A DNA stretch of 64,000 nt from Streptomyces sp. NBC_00425. GTDB taxonomy: Bacteria > Actinomycetota > Actinomycetes > Streptomycetales > Streptomycetaceae. Shown in pieces: positions 1 through 8,666 of this stretch (its first letter is position 1; the number at the start of each line of letters is the position of its first letter). Location: contig NZ_CP107928.1 of the NCBI RefSeq assembly GCF_036030735.1, forward strand, positions 7,378,001 to 7,442,000. The letters run 5' to 3'. The notes beneath the pieces are model-generated. The model made no database searches. It was not told where the DNA came from and was given only the letters and a program-made list of their open reading frames with translations. The translations under genes were made by a program, and so were the position numbers.

Positions 1-212
1 CCGTACCGCGTGCCCGTCGCGTCCGTCTCCACCCAGCCCAGTTCCACGAGCGTGCGCAGCAACATGTACAGACTCGACTTGGGGTATCCGACGGCCTCCT
101 GGACCGACGCGAGGGAGTGCATCCCGGGGCGGCCGGCGAAGTATTCCAGCAGCTCAACCGTTCTCACCGCGGACTTGACCTGCGCTCCGCCCCCCGTCTC
201 GACAGCCGACAT
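1..212 (-). CDS. IclR-family transcriptional regulator, N-terminal part (cut by window edge)
   Basis: The visible 70 codons start at ATG 210-212 and read into the left edge, so the C-terminal effector domain lies outside the window. Residues about 12-65 form a winged helix-turn-helix of IclR type: a KSAVRTVELLEYF helix, then VGYPKSSLYMLLRTL as the recognition helix, then the wing. IclR proteins usually control an adjacent catabolic operon. This one diverges from the aldehyde dehydrogenase at 336, which suggests a sugar-acid or related carbon-source switch. The effector cannot be read from the sequence. A purine-rich AAGGG lies just before the start. Confidence 0.85.
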   Translation of the reverse strand, partial: MSAVETGGGAQVKSAVRTVELLEYFAGRPGMHSLASVQEAVGYPKSSLYMLLRTLVELGWVETDATGTRY

Positions 213-335
213 CGCCCTTGACCCCTTCGTTCGACGGGAAATACGCTCCGACAGCATATTCAGCATCAGAGACAGCGTTCAGCCTATCGAACGCCCCTGG
301 TGGATGAGCCAGTACCAAACGTGGAGGGACCCGCG
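213..335. promoter_or_regulatory. Divergent promoter region, IclR gene / aldehyde dehydrogenase
   Basis: These 123 bp between two divergent starts are richer in A+T than the flanks. On the minus strand CTGAAC and TATGCT are 18 bp apart and could drive the regulator. The hexamer CAGCAT occurs twice about 10 bp apart near 252-270. Binding of the IclR protein here is inference from the layout. No clear palindrome is visible. Confidence 0.35.
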
Positions 336-1865
336 GTGGCAGCAGCACCAGTCTGGAGTGTCGACCCCCGAACCGGGAAGCAGCGCGAACAGGTTGCGGT
401 GGAGGCCACAGCCCAGGAGGTCGACGCCGTCGTCCGTGCCGCCCACGAAACGCGCGGCTCCCTCACGGACCGCACCGTCCGCGCGGCCTTCCTGCGCTCC
501 GCCGCCGACCGCCTCCAGGCCGCAAAGGACACCCTCGTCGAGGTGGCCGACGCCGAGACCGCGCTCGGCCCGGTCCGGCTGAACGGCGAGCTCGCCCGCA
601 CCTGCTACCAGCTGCGCGCGTTCGCCGACATCGTCGACGAGGGCGCCTTCCTCGACGTCGTCGTCGACCACCCCGACGACACCGCCACCCCGCCCGTTCC
701 CGACCTGCGCCGCTACAAGGTGCCGCTCGGCGTGGTGGCCGTGTACTCGGCGTCGAACTTCCCCTTCGCCTTCTCCGTCGTCGGCGGCGACACCGCCAGC
801 GCGCTGGCGGCCGGCAACCCGGTCGTCGTCAAGTCCCACCCCGACCACCCGGGGCTGTCCGAGCTGGTCGCCAAGGTGGTGCGCACGGCCGCCGCCGAGC
901 ACGGCGTCCCGGCGAGCGTGCTCGGCCTCGTGCACGGCTTCGACGCCGGCCTCGAGCTGATCCGGCACCCGTTGGTCGCCGCCGCCGGCTTCACCGGCTC
1001 GATCCGGGGCGGACGGGCCCTGTTCGACGCGGCGGCCGCCCGGCCGACGCCGATCCCGTTCCACGGGGAGCTGGGGTCGCTGAACCCCGTCGTGGTGACC
1101 GAGGCGGCCGCCGCCGAGCGCGCCGAGGCCATCGGGACCGGTCTCGCCGGGTCGATGACGCTGGGCGTGGGGCAGTTCTGCGTCAAGCCCGGGCTGGTCC
1201 TGGTGCCGTCCGGCGCGGCCGGCGACGGGCTGCTCAAGTCCCTGACCGACGCCGTGAGCGACACCGAGGCGGGCGTGCTGCTCGACCACCGGATGCGGGA
1301 CAACTTCGTCGCCGGGGTCGCCGAGCGCGCCGGGCTGCCCGACGTGGAGTCGCCGGTCACCCCCGGCGCGGGCGGGGAGCACACCGTCAGCGCGGGGTTC
1401 CTGACCGTGCCCGCCGCCCGGCTCACCGCCGAGGGCGAGCACGACCTGCTGCTCGAGGAGTGCTTCGGGCCGGTCACCGTCGTGGCCCGCTACGAGGACG
1501 ACGACGAGGTCAGGGCCGTGCTGTCGCGGCTGCCGGGCAACCTCACGGCGACCGTCCAGCTGTCCGAGGGCGAGGCGGCCGGCGAGGGACGCGGCGGGGA
1601 GATCCTCGCCGAGCTGACGCCGCTGGCCGGGCGCGTGCTGGTGAACGGCTGGCCGACCGGCGTCGCCGTCGCACCGGCGCAGCACCACGGCGGGCCCTAT
1701 CCCGCCACCACGTCGACCTCCACCTCGGTGGGCGGCACCGCGATCGAACGGTGGCTGCGGCCGGTCGCCTACCAGAACACCCCCGCCGCGCTGCTCCCCG
1801 TGGAGCTGCGGGACGACAACGAGCTGGGTCTTCCGCGCCGGTTCAACGGGCGGCTGGAGCGATAG
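336..1865 (+). CDS. NADP+-type aldehyde dehydrogenase (ketoglutarate-semialdehyde dehydrogenase-like)
   Basis: A 509-residue aldehyde dehydrogenase of the subgroup that oxidises 2,5-dioxopentanoate to 2-oxoglutarate in sugar-acid and hydroxyproline catabolism. The general-base Glu245 (HGELGSLNP) and nucleophile Cys282 (GQFCVKPG) are both present, with the YSASNFPFAF cofactor-domain segment upstream. I chose the GTG at 336 because GGAGGGA lies 6 nt before it. An in-frame GTG at 300 would add 12 residues but has no ribosome site. The divergent IclR regulator probably controls it. No dehydratase or permease partner is visible inside the window, so the substrate assignment is tentative while the enzyme class is secure. 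Confidence 0.85.
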   Translation: MAAAPVWSVDPRTGKQREQVAVEATAQEVDAVVRAAHETRGSLTDRTVRAAFLRSAADRLQAAKDTLVEVADAETALGPVRLNGELARTCYQLRAFADIVDEGAFLDVVVDHPDDTATPPVPDLRRYKVPLGVVAVYSASNFPFAFSVVGGDTASALAAGNPVVVKSHPDHPGLSELVAKVVRTAAAEHGVPASVLGLVHGFDAGLELIRHPLVAAAGFTGSIRGGRALFDAAAARPTPIPFHGELGSLNPVVVTEAAAAERAEAIGTGLAGSMTLGVGQFCVKPGLVLVPSGAAGDGLLKSLTDAVSDTEAGVLLDHRMRDNFVAGVAERAGLPDVESPVTPGAGGEHTVSAGFLTVPAARLTAEGEHDLLLEECFGPVTVVARYEDDDEVRAVLSRLPGNLTATVQLSEGEAAGEGRGGEILAELTPLAGRVLVNGWPTGVAVAPAQHHGGPYPATTSTSTSVGGTAIERWLRPVAYQNTPAALLPVELRDDNELGLPRRFNGRLER

Positions 1866-1902
1866 CGCATGAGCCTGCGCGCGGACGTCCGATAATCAGA
1901 CC

Positions 1903-2511
1903 ATGGACTTCTCGCTCCCCGAACTGCCCTTTCCCCTCCGGACGTACGGGCCCGACGGGCACTGGTTCCACGAGGACGGGGTGCTCACCGGGTGGGCCGG
2001 AGCGCGGCAGGACCGGTTCGTGACGCCCACCGGGGAGGCGTTGGACGCCGCCGCCGACGCCCCCCGGCTGCTGGGGGCCCCGGAGGGCGACTTCCAGCTG
2101 ATCGCGCGGGTCACGGTCGGATTCACCGGGGCCTTCGACGCGGGGACGCTGTACGTCCAGGTCGGCGAGCGGGCCTGGGCCAAGCTCTGTCTGGAGTACT
2201 CCCCGGACGTGGCGACCGTCTGCACGGTGGTCACCCGGGGACACTCCGACGACGCCAACGCCTTCACCGTGGAGGGGAGTTCGGTCTGGCTGCGGGTGAG
2301 CCGGACCGGTCGCGCCTTCGCCTTCCACGCCTCCCGCGACGGCCGCCGCTGGACCTTCGTCCGCCTGTTCACCCTGGGCGACGAGGAGCTGACCGGCGCG
2401 GCCCTGGTCGGCTTCATGACGCAGTCGCCGATCGGGGAGGGATGCGTGGTGACCTACGACCACCTCGAGTTCAGGCCCGAGTGGCCGGACGACCTGAGGG
2501 ACGGCAGCTGA
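1903..2511 (+). CDS. DUF1349 family protein (concanavalin-like fold)
   Basis: A 202-residue protein with the DUF1349 pattern: an N-terminal WFHEDGVLTGWAGARQDRF segment, then alternating beta strands (GDFQLIARVTVGFTGAFDAG, AWAKLCLEYSPD, VWLRVSRTGRAFAFHASRDG). This predicts a lectin-like beta sandwich. The family is widespread (yeast YGR-type proteins, bacterial relatives) and has no settled function, though sugar binding is often proposed. No signal peptide is present, so it is probably cytoplasmic. It follows the dehydrogenase by 37 nt on the same strand and could be co-transcribed, which would fit a carbohydrate context. Confidence 0.8.
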   Translation: MDFSLPELPFPLRTYGPDGHWFHEDGVLTGWAGARQDRFVTPTGEALDAAADAPRLLGAPEGDFQLIARVTVGFTGAFDAGTLYVQVGERAWAKLCLEYSPDVATVCTVVTRGHSDDANAFTVEGSSVWLRVSRTGRAFAFHASRDGRRWTFVRLFTLGDEELTGAALVGFMTQSPIGEGCVVTYDHLEFRPEWPDDLRDGS

Positions 2512-2567
2512 CCGGTTTCGCGACCGGGGGACGGAACCGGGGCGACGGTCGTCACGTCCTCCCGGGC

Positions 2568-3074
2568 ATGATCGGAGATCGCGTCACCGCAGACCGGGTG
2601 ATCCGCACGGCCGTGCCCGCCGAGACGGCGGCGGTCGCCGCCCTGCACGCGCGGGCGCGGGCCACGTACTACCCCGACGGGGTCCCCGAGGACGGCACGG
2701 ACTGGCTCGCCAACTGGCGCACGGCCGTCGAGCGGCGGGACGGGCATGTGCTGTGCGTCCTCGAGCGGGGGCGGATCGTCGGCCTGGCCTCCTTCCGCAC
2801 GCCGGAGGGCGCGCCCGCGCACGCGGTCAAGCTGTTCCAGTTCCACGTCGACCCCGGCCACTGGCGTGCCGGGATCGGTACGGCCCTGCACGCGGCCTGT
2901 GTCCAGCAGTGGCGGGCGGACGGCCGCCGCACGGCCGTGCTCGACGTGCACGTCGACAACCGGCGGGCGCAGGCCTTCTACACCCGTCAGGGCTGGGTCC
3001 CGGACCCGGAGCACCCGCCCGCCGAGGGGGATCACCACCTGTGGCTCAGGTTCCGGGTGCCCGACGGCTCCTGA
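2568..3074 (+). CDS. GNAT-family N-acetyltransferase
   Basis: A 168-residue acetyltransferase. The acetyl-CoA-binding motif A is visible as FHVDPGHWRAGIGTALHAAC (about residues 90-112). It is followed by AVLDVHVDNRRAQAFYTRQGW, the classic motif B region ending in the catalytic-type Tyr of FYxxxGW. The acceptor substrate cannot be predicted. The start at 2568 gives the usual family length. An upstream reading frame overlapping the DUF1349 gene is open but lacks codon bias and was discarded. It sits 56 nt behind the DUF1349 gene, so it may share that transcript. Confidence 0.85.
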   Translation: MIGDRVTADRVIRTAVPAETAAVAALHARARATYYPDGVPEDGTDWLANWRTAVERRDGHVLCVLERGRIVGLASFRTPEGAPAHAVKLFQFHVDPGHWRAGIGTALHAACVQQWRADGRRTAVLDVHVDNRRAQAFYTRQGWVPDPEHPPAEGDHHLWLRFRVPDGS

Positions 3075-3125
3075 CCGGCGGCGGGGGAGTGGGGAGCGGC
3101 GGGCGGGAGCGGCGGGCGGCGAACG

Positions 3126-3152
3126 GGGAATGAAGCGGGCTGCTTGAACGTT
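3126..3152 (+). promoter_or_regulatory. Putative SigR (thiol-stress ECF sigma factor) promoter
   Basis: GGGAAT at 3126-3131 is followed after exactly 18 nt by GTT at 3150-3152, which is the SigR consensus GGGAAT-N18-GTT known from S. coelicolor. Transcription would start near 3159, about 50 nt before the DsbA/FrnE start. The GTT lies inside a perfect 10-bp palindrome, TGAACGTTCA (3145-3154). A SigR promoter in front of a CPWC thiol oxidoreductase is biologically consistent. Confidence 0.65.
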
Positions 3153-3210
3153 CATGCACCTGGCGGAGGGAACCTCCGTGTCAGCCGCACGACCTGAAGA
3201 GAGCCGAGAC

Positions 3211-3927
3211 ATGCGCGTCGAGATCTGGAGCGACATCGCCTGCCCGTGGTGCTACGTGGGCAAGGCCCGCTTCGAGAAGGCGCTCGAGGCCTTCCCGCAC
3301 CGCGACCAGGTCGAGGTGATCCACCGTTCCTTCGAGCTGGACCCGGGCCGTGCCAAGGGCGACGTCCAGCCCGTGCTCGCCATGCTCACCAAGAAGTACG
3401 GGATGAGCCAGGCGCAGGCGCAGGCCGGCGAGGAGAACCTGGGCGCGCAGGCCGCCGCCGAGGGCCTCGACTACCGCACCCGGGACCGCGACCACGGCAA
3501 CACCTTCGACATGCACCGTCTGCTGCACTTCGCCAAGGAGCAGAGCCGCCAGGACGAGCTGATCCAGATCCTCTACCGGGCGAACTTCGCCGAGGAGCGG
3601 TCCGTCTTCACCGAGGGCGACGAGCGGCTCGTGGAGCTGGCGGTGGAGGCCGGTCTGGACGCCGACGCCGCCCGCACGGTCCTCGCCGACCGGACCGCGT
3701 ACGCCGACGAGGTCCGCGCCGACGAGCGCGAGGCCGCGGAGCTCGGCGCGAACGGCGTGCCGTTCTTCGTCCTCGACCGCGCCTACGGAGTCTCGGGCGC
3801 CCAGCCCGCGGAGGTCTTCACCCAGGCCCTGAACCGGGCGTGGGGGGACCGCTCACCGCTGCAGCTGATCGACGACGGTGGCGCGCAGGCCTGCGGCCCG
3901 GACGGCTGCGAGGTTCCCCAGCGCTGA
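3211..3927 (+). CDS. frnE: DsbA-family thiol oxidoreductase, FrnE type
   Basis: A 238-residue cytoplasmic thioredoxin-fold protein with the active site CPWC at residues 11-14 (SDIACPWCYVGK). An all-helical insertion follows, then the cis-Pro loop NGVPFFVLD near residue 185. This is the FrnE/2-hydroxychromene-isomerase branch of DsbA. No signal peptide is present. The C-terminus carries an extra Cys pair (ACGPDGC). I chose ATG 3211 because GAAGAGAG lies upstream and homologues start MRVEIWSD. An apparent SigR promoter upstream points to induction by disulfide stress. The gene symbol follows the family name. Confidence 0.88.
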   Translation: MRVEIWSDIACPWCYVGKARFEKALEAFPHRDQVEVIHRSFELDPGRAKGDVQPVLAMLTKKYGMSQAQAQAGEENLGAQAAAEGLDYRTRDRDHGNTFDMHRLLHFAKEQSRQDELIQILYRANFAEERSVFTEGDERLVELAVEAGLDADAARTVLADRTAYADEVRADEREAAELGANGVPFFVLDRAYGVSGAQPAEVFTQALNRAWGDRSPLQLIDDGGAQACGPDGCEVPQR

Positions 3928-4022
3928 AACCGCAGGTCAGCGCCCATCCATAAGTGTTGCTTAGCGGAATCGCGTAAAAATCGGCAATGGACGGGGAGAT
4001 CCGCGGGGCCCAGAGTGGACGC

Positions 4023-5075
4023 ATGGAGACCTTCGAGAGCCTCGTCCGTGCCGAGTTCACCCCGAAGACCACGTACCTGAACACCGCGAGCAACGGTCTG
4101 CTGCCCGCGCGGGCCGTCGCCGCCCTGCAGGAGGCGGCGCTGCTGCGGGCGGAGGGCCGGCCGCTGACCCCGCTGTACGAGGACGTCGAGGCCTGCCGGG
4201 CCGCATACGCCCGGCTGACCGGCGTCCCCGCGACCCGGGTGGCTCTCGGCGCCTCGGTCGCCGCGCACTCCGGTGTGATCGCCGCCTCGCTCCCGGCCGG
4301 CGCCGAAGTGCTCACCGCCGAGGACGACTTCACGTCCGTGCTGAACCCGTTCCACGTCCGCGGCGACCTCAAGGTCCGTGCCGTCCCGTTGGAGCGGATC
4401 GCCGAGTCCGTCCGTCCCGGCACCGCGCTGGTCGCCGTCAGCGCCGCGCAGTCCGCCGACGGCCGGATCGCCGACCTGCCCGCCCTGCGGGAAGCGGCCC
4501 GGGAGCACGGGGCGCGCACCTACGTCGACTTCTCGCAGGCGGCCGGATGGCTGCCAGCAGAGGCCGGCGCGTACGACTTCTCCGCCGCCGTGTCCTTCAA
4601 ATGGCTGCTCGGCCCGCACGGCACGGCGTTCCTCGTCGTCCCGGAGGACCTCGGCGGGCTGGCGCCGATCCTCGCGGGATGGGTGGCCGGCGAGGAGCCC
4701 TGGAACAGCTGCTACGGCCCGGTGGCCGAACTCGCCCGCTCCGCACGGCGGTTCGACCTGACACACGCCCTGTCCGGCTACGCCGGCCTGCGACGCTCCC
4801 TCGAACTGGTGGAGGAGATCGGCGTCGAGGCGATCGGCGCCCACGACCTGTCCCTCGCCGACCGCTTCCGCGCCGGACTCGCCACGCTCGGACACGAACC
4901 CCTCCCCGCGCCCGGCTCCGCGATCGTCTCGGTGCCCGGACTCGGTCATCGTCAGCCCGGGTTGGCCGCGGCGGGCATCCAGGTCTCCGACCGCGCCGGC
5001 AATCTGCGCGCCGCCTTCCACCTCTACAACACGGAGGCCGACGTCGACCGTCTGCTGGAGGTCCTGGCGGGCTGA
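4023..5075 (+). CDS. Class V aminotransferase-fold PLP enzyme
   Basis: A 350-residue fold-type I PLP enzyme of the class V group (isopenicillin-N epimerase, kynureninase and cysteine desulfurase relatives). The Schiff-base lysine is K193 in AVSFKWLLGPHG, and the PLP-phosphate Asp/Gln region is TYVDFSQAAGW. The substrate is unknown. No Cys loop typical of desulfurases is seen, so epimerase- or lyase-like chemistry is more likely. An in-frame ATG at 3987 would add 12 residues. Neither start has a strong ribosome site, and 4023 is preferred because METFESLVRAEFTP matches the family N-terminus. A strong terminator follows. Confidence 0.8.
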   Translation: METFESLVRAEFTPKTTYLNTASNGLLPARAVAALQEAALLRAEGRPLTPLYEDVEACRAAYARLTGVPATRVALGASVAAHSGVIAASLPAGAEVLTAEDDFTSVLNPFHVRGDLKVRAVPLERIAESVRPGTALVAVSAAQSADGRIADLPALREAAREHGARTYVDFSQAAGWLPAEAGAYDFSAAVSFKWLLGPHGTAFLVVPEDLGGLAPILAGWVAGEEPWNSCYGPVAELARSARRFDLTHALSGYAGLRRSLELVEEIGVEAIGAHDLSLADRFRAGLATLGHEPLPAPGSAIVSVPGLGHRQPGLAAAGIQVSDRAGNLRAAFHLYNTEADVDRLLEVLAG

Positions 5076-5077
5076 CG

Positions 5078-5117
5078 CGACCGACCGCCCCCGGAAGGTT
5101 CCGGCGGCGGTCGGTCG
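5078..5117. terminator. Bidirectional terminator between PLP-enzyme gene and ectD
   Basis: A perfect 12-bp inverted repeat (CGACCGACCGCC at 5078-5089 paired with 5106-5117) encloses a second CCGGAA/TTCCGG pairing. It lies between the convergent stops at 5075 and 5151. No T-run is needed in Streptomyces, where strong hairpins alone often terminate. Confidence 0.75.
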
Positions 5118-5150
5118 GGTCAGCCCGGCGTCAGGGGGCCGCGCAGCGGT

Positions 5151-6038
5151 TCACCGCACCGGGGTGAAGTCCCGCGCCCCGATGAACTCCGGACGGCGGA
5201 TCGGCGCCGCGAACGGCTCCACGGCCGTGTTCTCCACGCTGTTGAACACGATGAAGACGTTGCTGCGCGGGAACGGCGTGATGTTGTCGCCCGACCCGTG
5301 CATGCAGTTGCAGTCGAACCAGGTCGCCGACCCGGCCTTGCCGGTGAACAGCCTGATGCCGTGGTCGCCGGCCAGCGAGGTGAGCGCCTCGTCGGACGGC
5401 GTGCCGGCGTCCTGCATCTGCAGCGACTGCTTGTAGTTGTCCTTGGGCGTGGCGCCGGCGCAGCCGAGGAACGTCCGGTGCGAGCCCGGCATGATCATGA
5501 GCCCGCCGTTGGTGTCGAAGTTCTCGGTCAGCGCGATCGACACGGACACCGTCCGCATGTTCGGCAGACCGTCCTCGGCGTGCCAGGTCTCGAAGTCGGA
5601 GTGCCAGTAGAAGCCCCCGGCCCCGAAGCCCGGCTTGACGTTGATCCGCGACTGGTGGACGTACACGTCCGACCCCAGGATCTGCCGGGCCCTGCCGACG
5701 ACCCGCTCGTCACGGACCAGCGCGGCGAACACCTGGCTGATCTTGTGCACCTCGAAGACGGACCGGATCTCCTTCGAACGCGGCTCGACGATCGACCGCT
5801 CGTCCGCCCGGATCTCCGGGTCGGCGACGAGCCGCTCCAGCTCACGCCGGTACACGGCGACCTCGTCGTCGCCGATCAGCTGGTCGACGGTGAGGAAGCC
5901 GTCGCGCTCGTACGACCGCAGACCGGCGGCCGGGATCGGGCCGGGGGCGTCGGGGGAGCCCCAGACGACGGGGTCCTGACGGGGGACGGACACCTCGGTG
6001 GTGCCACGGGTGGGGTAGAGATCGGTGAGCGTGGTCAC
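5151..6038 (-). CDS. ectD: Ectoine hydroxylase (Fe(II)/2-oxoglutarate dioxygenase)
   Basis: A 295-residue EctD that hydroxylates ectoine to 5-hydroxyectoine, the stress-protective solute. The iron facial triad is H146-x-D148 ([15 protein letters not shown]) and H247 ([10 protein letters not shown]). The EctD signature around residues 143-160 and the [20 protein letters not shown] segment are present. The start is GTG 6036-6038, overlapping the ectC stop as GTGA, so translation is coupled. It is the last gene of ectABCD and ends at the bidirectional terminator. Hydroxylation raises desiccation and heat protection in streptomycetes. Confidence 0.97.
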   Translation of the reverse strand: MTTLTDLYPTRGTTEVSVPRQDPVVWGSPDAPGPIPAAGLRSYERDGFLTVDQLIGDDEVAVYRRELERLVADPEIRADERSIVEPRSKEIRSVFEVHKISQVFAALVRDERVVGRARQILGSDVYVHQSRINVKPGFGAGGFYWHSDFETWHAEDGLPNMRTVSVSIALTENFDTNGGLMIMPGSHRTFLGCAGATPKDNYKQSLQMQDAGTPSDEALTSLAGDHGIRLFTGKAGSATWFDCNCMHGSGDNITPFPRSNVFIVFNSVENTAVEPFAAPIRRPEFIGARDFTPVR

Positions 6039-6448
6039 GATGCCTGCACCTCCTCGGGCTCGGTCAGCAGGGGGTAGACGCCGTTCTCGTCGTGGTCCTC
6101 CCGTCCGGTCACCGGCGGGTTGAACACGCAGAGGCAGCGGAAGTCCTCCTTGACGCGCAGCGTGTGCCGCTCGTGCCCGTCGAGGAGGTACATGGTCCCG
6201 GGCGTGACGGTGTGCGTCAGCCCGCTCTCGTGGTCGGTCAGCTCGGCCTCGCCCTCGACGCAGACGACGGCCTCGATGTGGTTCGCGTAGTGCATCGACG
6301 TCTCGGTGCCCGCGTACAGAATCGTTTCGTGCAGCGAGAATCCGACCCGTTCCCGGGCCAGGACGATGCGCTTGCTCTCCCAGGTGCCGGACGCCGCCCG
6401 CACATGCCGGTCGGTGCCCTCGATGTCCTTGAACGAACGGACGATCAC
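6035..6448 (-). CDS. ectC: L-ectoine synthase
   Basis: A 137-residue cupin that cyclises N-gamma-acetyl-diaminobutyrate to ectoine. It starts [16 protein letters not shown], the universal EctC N-terminus. The cupin metal region [21 protein letters not shown] and the second strand set DGHERHTLR follow. The start is a GTG at 6446-6448 with AGGAGG about 12 nt upstream. A longer open frame upstream is non-coding. It overlaps ectD by 4 nt and is separated from ectB by 94 nt that hold two hairpins. Confidence 0.97.
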   Translation of the reverse strand: MIVRSFKDIEGTDRHVRAASGTWESKRIVLARERVGFSLHETILYAGTETSMHYANHIEAVVCVEGEAELTDHESGLTHTVTPGTMYLLDGHERHTLRVKEDFRCLCVFNPPVTGREDHDENGVYPLLTEPEEVQAS

Positions 6449-6483
6449 GGTGTCGCGATGCCTCCTAGGTAGGTGACGGATGG

Positions 6484-6533
6484 CCGGCCGCGGAAGCGGC
6501 CGGGTGGGCGGGCCGGGGTCGCGCCCGGCCCGC
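6484..6533 (-). other. Two tandem hairpins in the ectB-ectC intercistronic gap
   Basis: Reading the transcript, a 10-bp stem (arms 6508-6517 and 6524-6533, 6-nt loop) comes first. An 8-bp stem with a GGAA/TTCC tetraloop follows (arms 6484-6491 and 6496-6503). Both are perfect. They lie just upstream of the ectC AGGAGG. They could stabilise the upstream ectAB message, act as partial terminators or mark a processing site. This is inference from structure only. Confidence 0.6.
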
Positions 6534-6542
6534 ACGGGAGCG

Positions 6543-7814
6543 TCAGAGGGTCTCCCGCACGGCCCGGGCCACGATGCTGAGGCCCTCGTCCAGCTCCTCC
6601 GGGGTGATGGTCAGCGCCGGCAGCAGCTTGACGACCTCGCTCTCCGGGCCGGACGTCTCGATCAGCAGCCCGAGTTCGAAGGCGCGCTGCGCCACCCGGC
6701 CGGCCCGCGCCTTCTCGTGGAACTCCAGGCCCCACACCAGACCGCGGCCCCGGTACTCCTTGACGTCGGCGAGGTTCTCCTCGGTGATCGAGATCAGCCC
6801 CTGCTCGACCTGCTCGCCGCGCGCCCGGGTCTGCTTCTCCATGGCCGACCCGTCGGCCCAGTACGTCTCGAGCGCGGCGGTGGCGGTGACGAAGGCCGGG
6901 TTGTTGCCGCGGAAGGTGCCGTTGTGCTCGCCCGGCTCCCACACGTCGAGCTCCGGCCGGAACAGGCAGAGCGACATGGGCAGCCCGTAGCCGCTGATGG
7001 ACTTGGACACCGTGACGATGTCCGGGACGATTCCGGCCTCCTCGAAGGAGAAGAAGGCCCCGGTGCGCCCGCACCCCATCTGGATGTCGTCGACGATCAG
7101 CAGCATGTCCTGGCGCTCGCACAGCTCCTTGAGCGCGCGCAGCCACTCCGGACGCGCGGCGTTGATGCCGCCCTCGCCCTGCACGGTCTCGACGATCACA
7201 GCGGCGGGCTTGTTGAGGCCGGAGCCCTGGTCCTCGAGCAGCCGCTCGAACCAGAGGAAGTCCGGGACCTGACCGTCGAAGTAGTTGTCGAACGGCATGG
7301 GCGTGCCGTGCACCAGGGGGACGCCGGCGCCGGCCCGCTTGAAGGCGTTGCCGGTCACGGCGAGCGACCCGAGGGACATGCCGTGGAACGCGTTGGTGAA
7401 CGACACGATGGCCTCGCGGCCCTTCACCTTGCGCGCCAGCTTCAGCGCGGACTCCACGGCGTTGGTGCCGGTCGGGCCCGGGAACATGACCTTGTAGGGC
7501 AGGTCACGGGGGCGCAGCACCAGGTCCTGGAAGGTCTGCAGGAACGTCCGCTTGGCGACGGTCGACATGTCGAGCCCGTGCGTGACGCCGTCCCGCAACA
7601 GGTAGTCGATCAGCGCCCGTTTCAGCACGGGGTTGTTGTGGCCGTAGTTGAGCGATCCGGCGCCGGCGAAGAAGTCCAGGTACCGATGGCCGTCCTCGTC
7701 GTACATGCGGCTGCCCTGCGCGCGGTCGAAGACGACGGGCCAGCCGCGGCAGTAGCTGCGCACCTCGGACTCGAGGGTCTCGAAGACGCTGAGGTCGGGC
7801 TGGGTGAGGGTCAC
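6543..7814 (-). CDS. ectB: Diaminobutyrate-2-oxoglutarate aminotransferase
   Basis: A 423-residue class III aminotransferase making L-2,4-diaminobutyrate from aspartate semialdehyde and glutamate, the first ectoine step. Visible hallmarks are the [18 protein letters not shown] pocket, the E-G-G-I-N-A segment ([10 protein letters not shown]), the Asp of [15 protein letters not shown] and the Schiff-base Lys in [14 protein letters not shown]. The start is GTG 7812-7814 with AAGGAG 9 nt upstream. It follows ectA by 76 nt. Length and order match actinobacterial ectB. Confidence 0.97.
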   Translation of the reverse strand: MTLTQPDLSVFETLESEVRSYCRGWPVVFDRAQGSRMYDEDGHRYLDFFAGAGSLNYGHNNPVLKRALIDYLLRDGVTHGLDMSTVAKRTFLQTFQDLVLRPRDLPYKVMFPGPTGTNAVESALKLARKVKGREAIVSFTNAFHGMSLGSLAVTGNAFKRAGAGVPLVHGTPMPFDNYFDGQVPDFLWFERLLEDQGSGLNKPAAVIVETVQGEGGINAARPEWLRALKELCERQDMLLIVDDIQMGCGRTGAFFSFEEAGIVPDIVTVSKSISGYGLPMSLCLFRPELDVWEPGEHNGTFRGNNPAFVTATAALETYWADGSAMEKQTRARGEQVEQGLISITEENLADVKEYRGRGLVWGLEFHEKARAGRVAQRAFELGLLIETSGPESEVVKLLPALTITPEELDEGLSIVARAVRETL

Positions 7815-7890
7815 GGCGAAAACACTCCTTGGTGTGGGGTCGGCAGGAGAGCGGTAACGGGGTGCGCGGACGCGGGGGAGCGCGGGGAGA

Positions 7891-8397
7891 TCAGAAGGAG
7901 AGCGGGCCGATCCGGTACAGCACCTCGGGGTCGTGCGGGCCGTCGGGGAACAGCCCGGCGTCGAACAGCACCTCGCGGGTGACGGTCGCCCCGTGCCGTT
8001 CGGCGAACGAGGCGAACAGCCGCTCGGAGGCGGTGTTGCCCGGCGTGATGGTGGTCTCGACGGCGGTGAGCGGGCGCTGCGCGGCGAGCCGCGCGGTCAG
8101 CCCGTCGAGCAGTGCGGCGGCGAGTCCGCGACCCCGGTGTGCGGCGTCGACGGCCACCTGCCAGACCAGCAGGGTGTGCGGGTCCTGCGGCCGTACGTAG
8201 CCGGTGACGAACCCGACCGGCTCGCCGCCCTCCGCACGCGCCACCGCCGAGGTGGCGGCGAAGTCGCGGCACCACAGCAGGTAGCTGTAGGAGGAGTTCA
8301 GATCGAGCGTTCCGGATTCCTTGGCGAGACGCCAGAGGGCGGCTCCGTCAGCCACCGACGGGCGGTCGATACGCAGGTCTGCTTGTGCGGCAGTCAT
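7891..8397 (-). CDS. ectA: L-2,4-diaminobutyrate acetyltransferase
   Basis: A 168-residue GNAT that acetylates the gamma-amino group of diaminobutyrate. The EctA signature LDLNSSYSYLLWCRDF is at residues 34-49 and the acetyl-CoA loop VDAAHRGRGLAAALLD at about 88-103. It is the first gene of ectABCD. The ATG at 8395-8397 has no good ribosome site, so a short or leaderless transcript is possible. The 269-bp A+T-rich region upstream must contain the operon promoter. GlnR and osmotic control of ect genes is known in Streptomyces but was not demonstrable here. Confidence 0.96.
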   Translation of the reverse strand: MTAAQADLRIDRPSVADGAALWRLAKESGTLDLNSSYSYLLWCRDFAATSAVARAEGGEPVGFVTGYVRPQDPHTLLVWQVAVDAAHRGRGLAAALLDGLTARLAAQRPLTAVETTITPGNTASERLFASFAERHGATVTREVLFDAGLFPDGPHDPEVLYRIGPLSF

Positions 8398-8666
8398 GCG
8401 GATTGAACTTACCGAGCGAAATTCGATAACGCATGGAGAGGCCGTGGTGATTCCGTGATGCCACAGAGACTGAACGTCAGTTTGTCCGCTTTCGCACCGT
8501 GCAAAAGGTGCATATAGTCGAGCTTGTGCAATGCGTCACGCAGTTCCCGGGCGTCCGGAAATCGCTGCGTTTAGATATTCGGGAGCGGGGCAGAAGAACT
8601 CGGGAAACCTATCGTCGGGAAGTTCCCTGGAAAATACCTGGAATGAATTCCCGAATTACCTTCCGT
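8398..8666 (-). promoter_or_regulatory. ectABCD promoter region with several small palindromes
   Basis: These 269 bp are non-coding and have the lowest G+C of the neighbourhood. Elements seen are the palindrome GGGAA-G-TTCCC (8617-8627), with further GGGAA or TTCCC half sites near 8602 and 8651, and an ACTGA-N3-TCAGT inverted repeat (8469-8481). GCACC-N8-GGTGC (8494-8511) overlaps a minus-strand TATATG that could be a -10, with TGACGC 16 bp before it. Which of these is the true promoter or operator is unknown. Confidence 0.4.

Noticed and set aside
279..1688. Long minus-strand frame opposite the aldehyde dehydrogenase
   Set aside because: Arg/Gly/Ala-rich translation without motifs. It is a shadow of the dehydrogenase gene.
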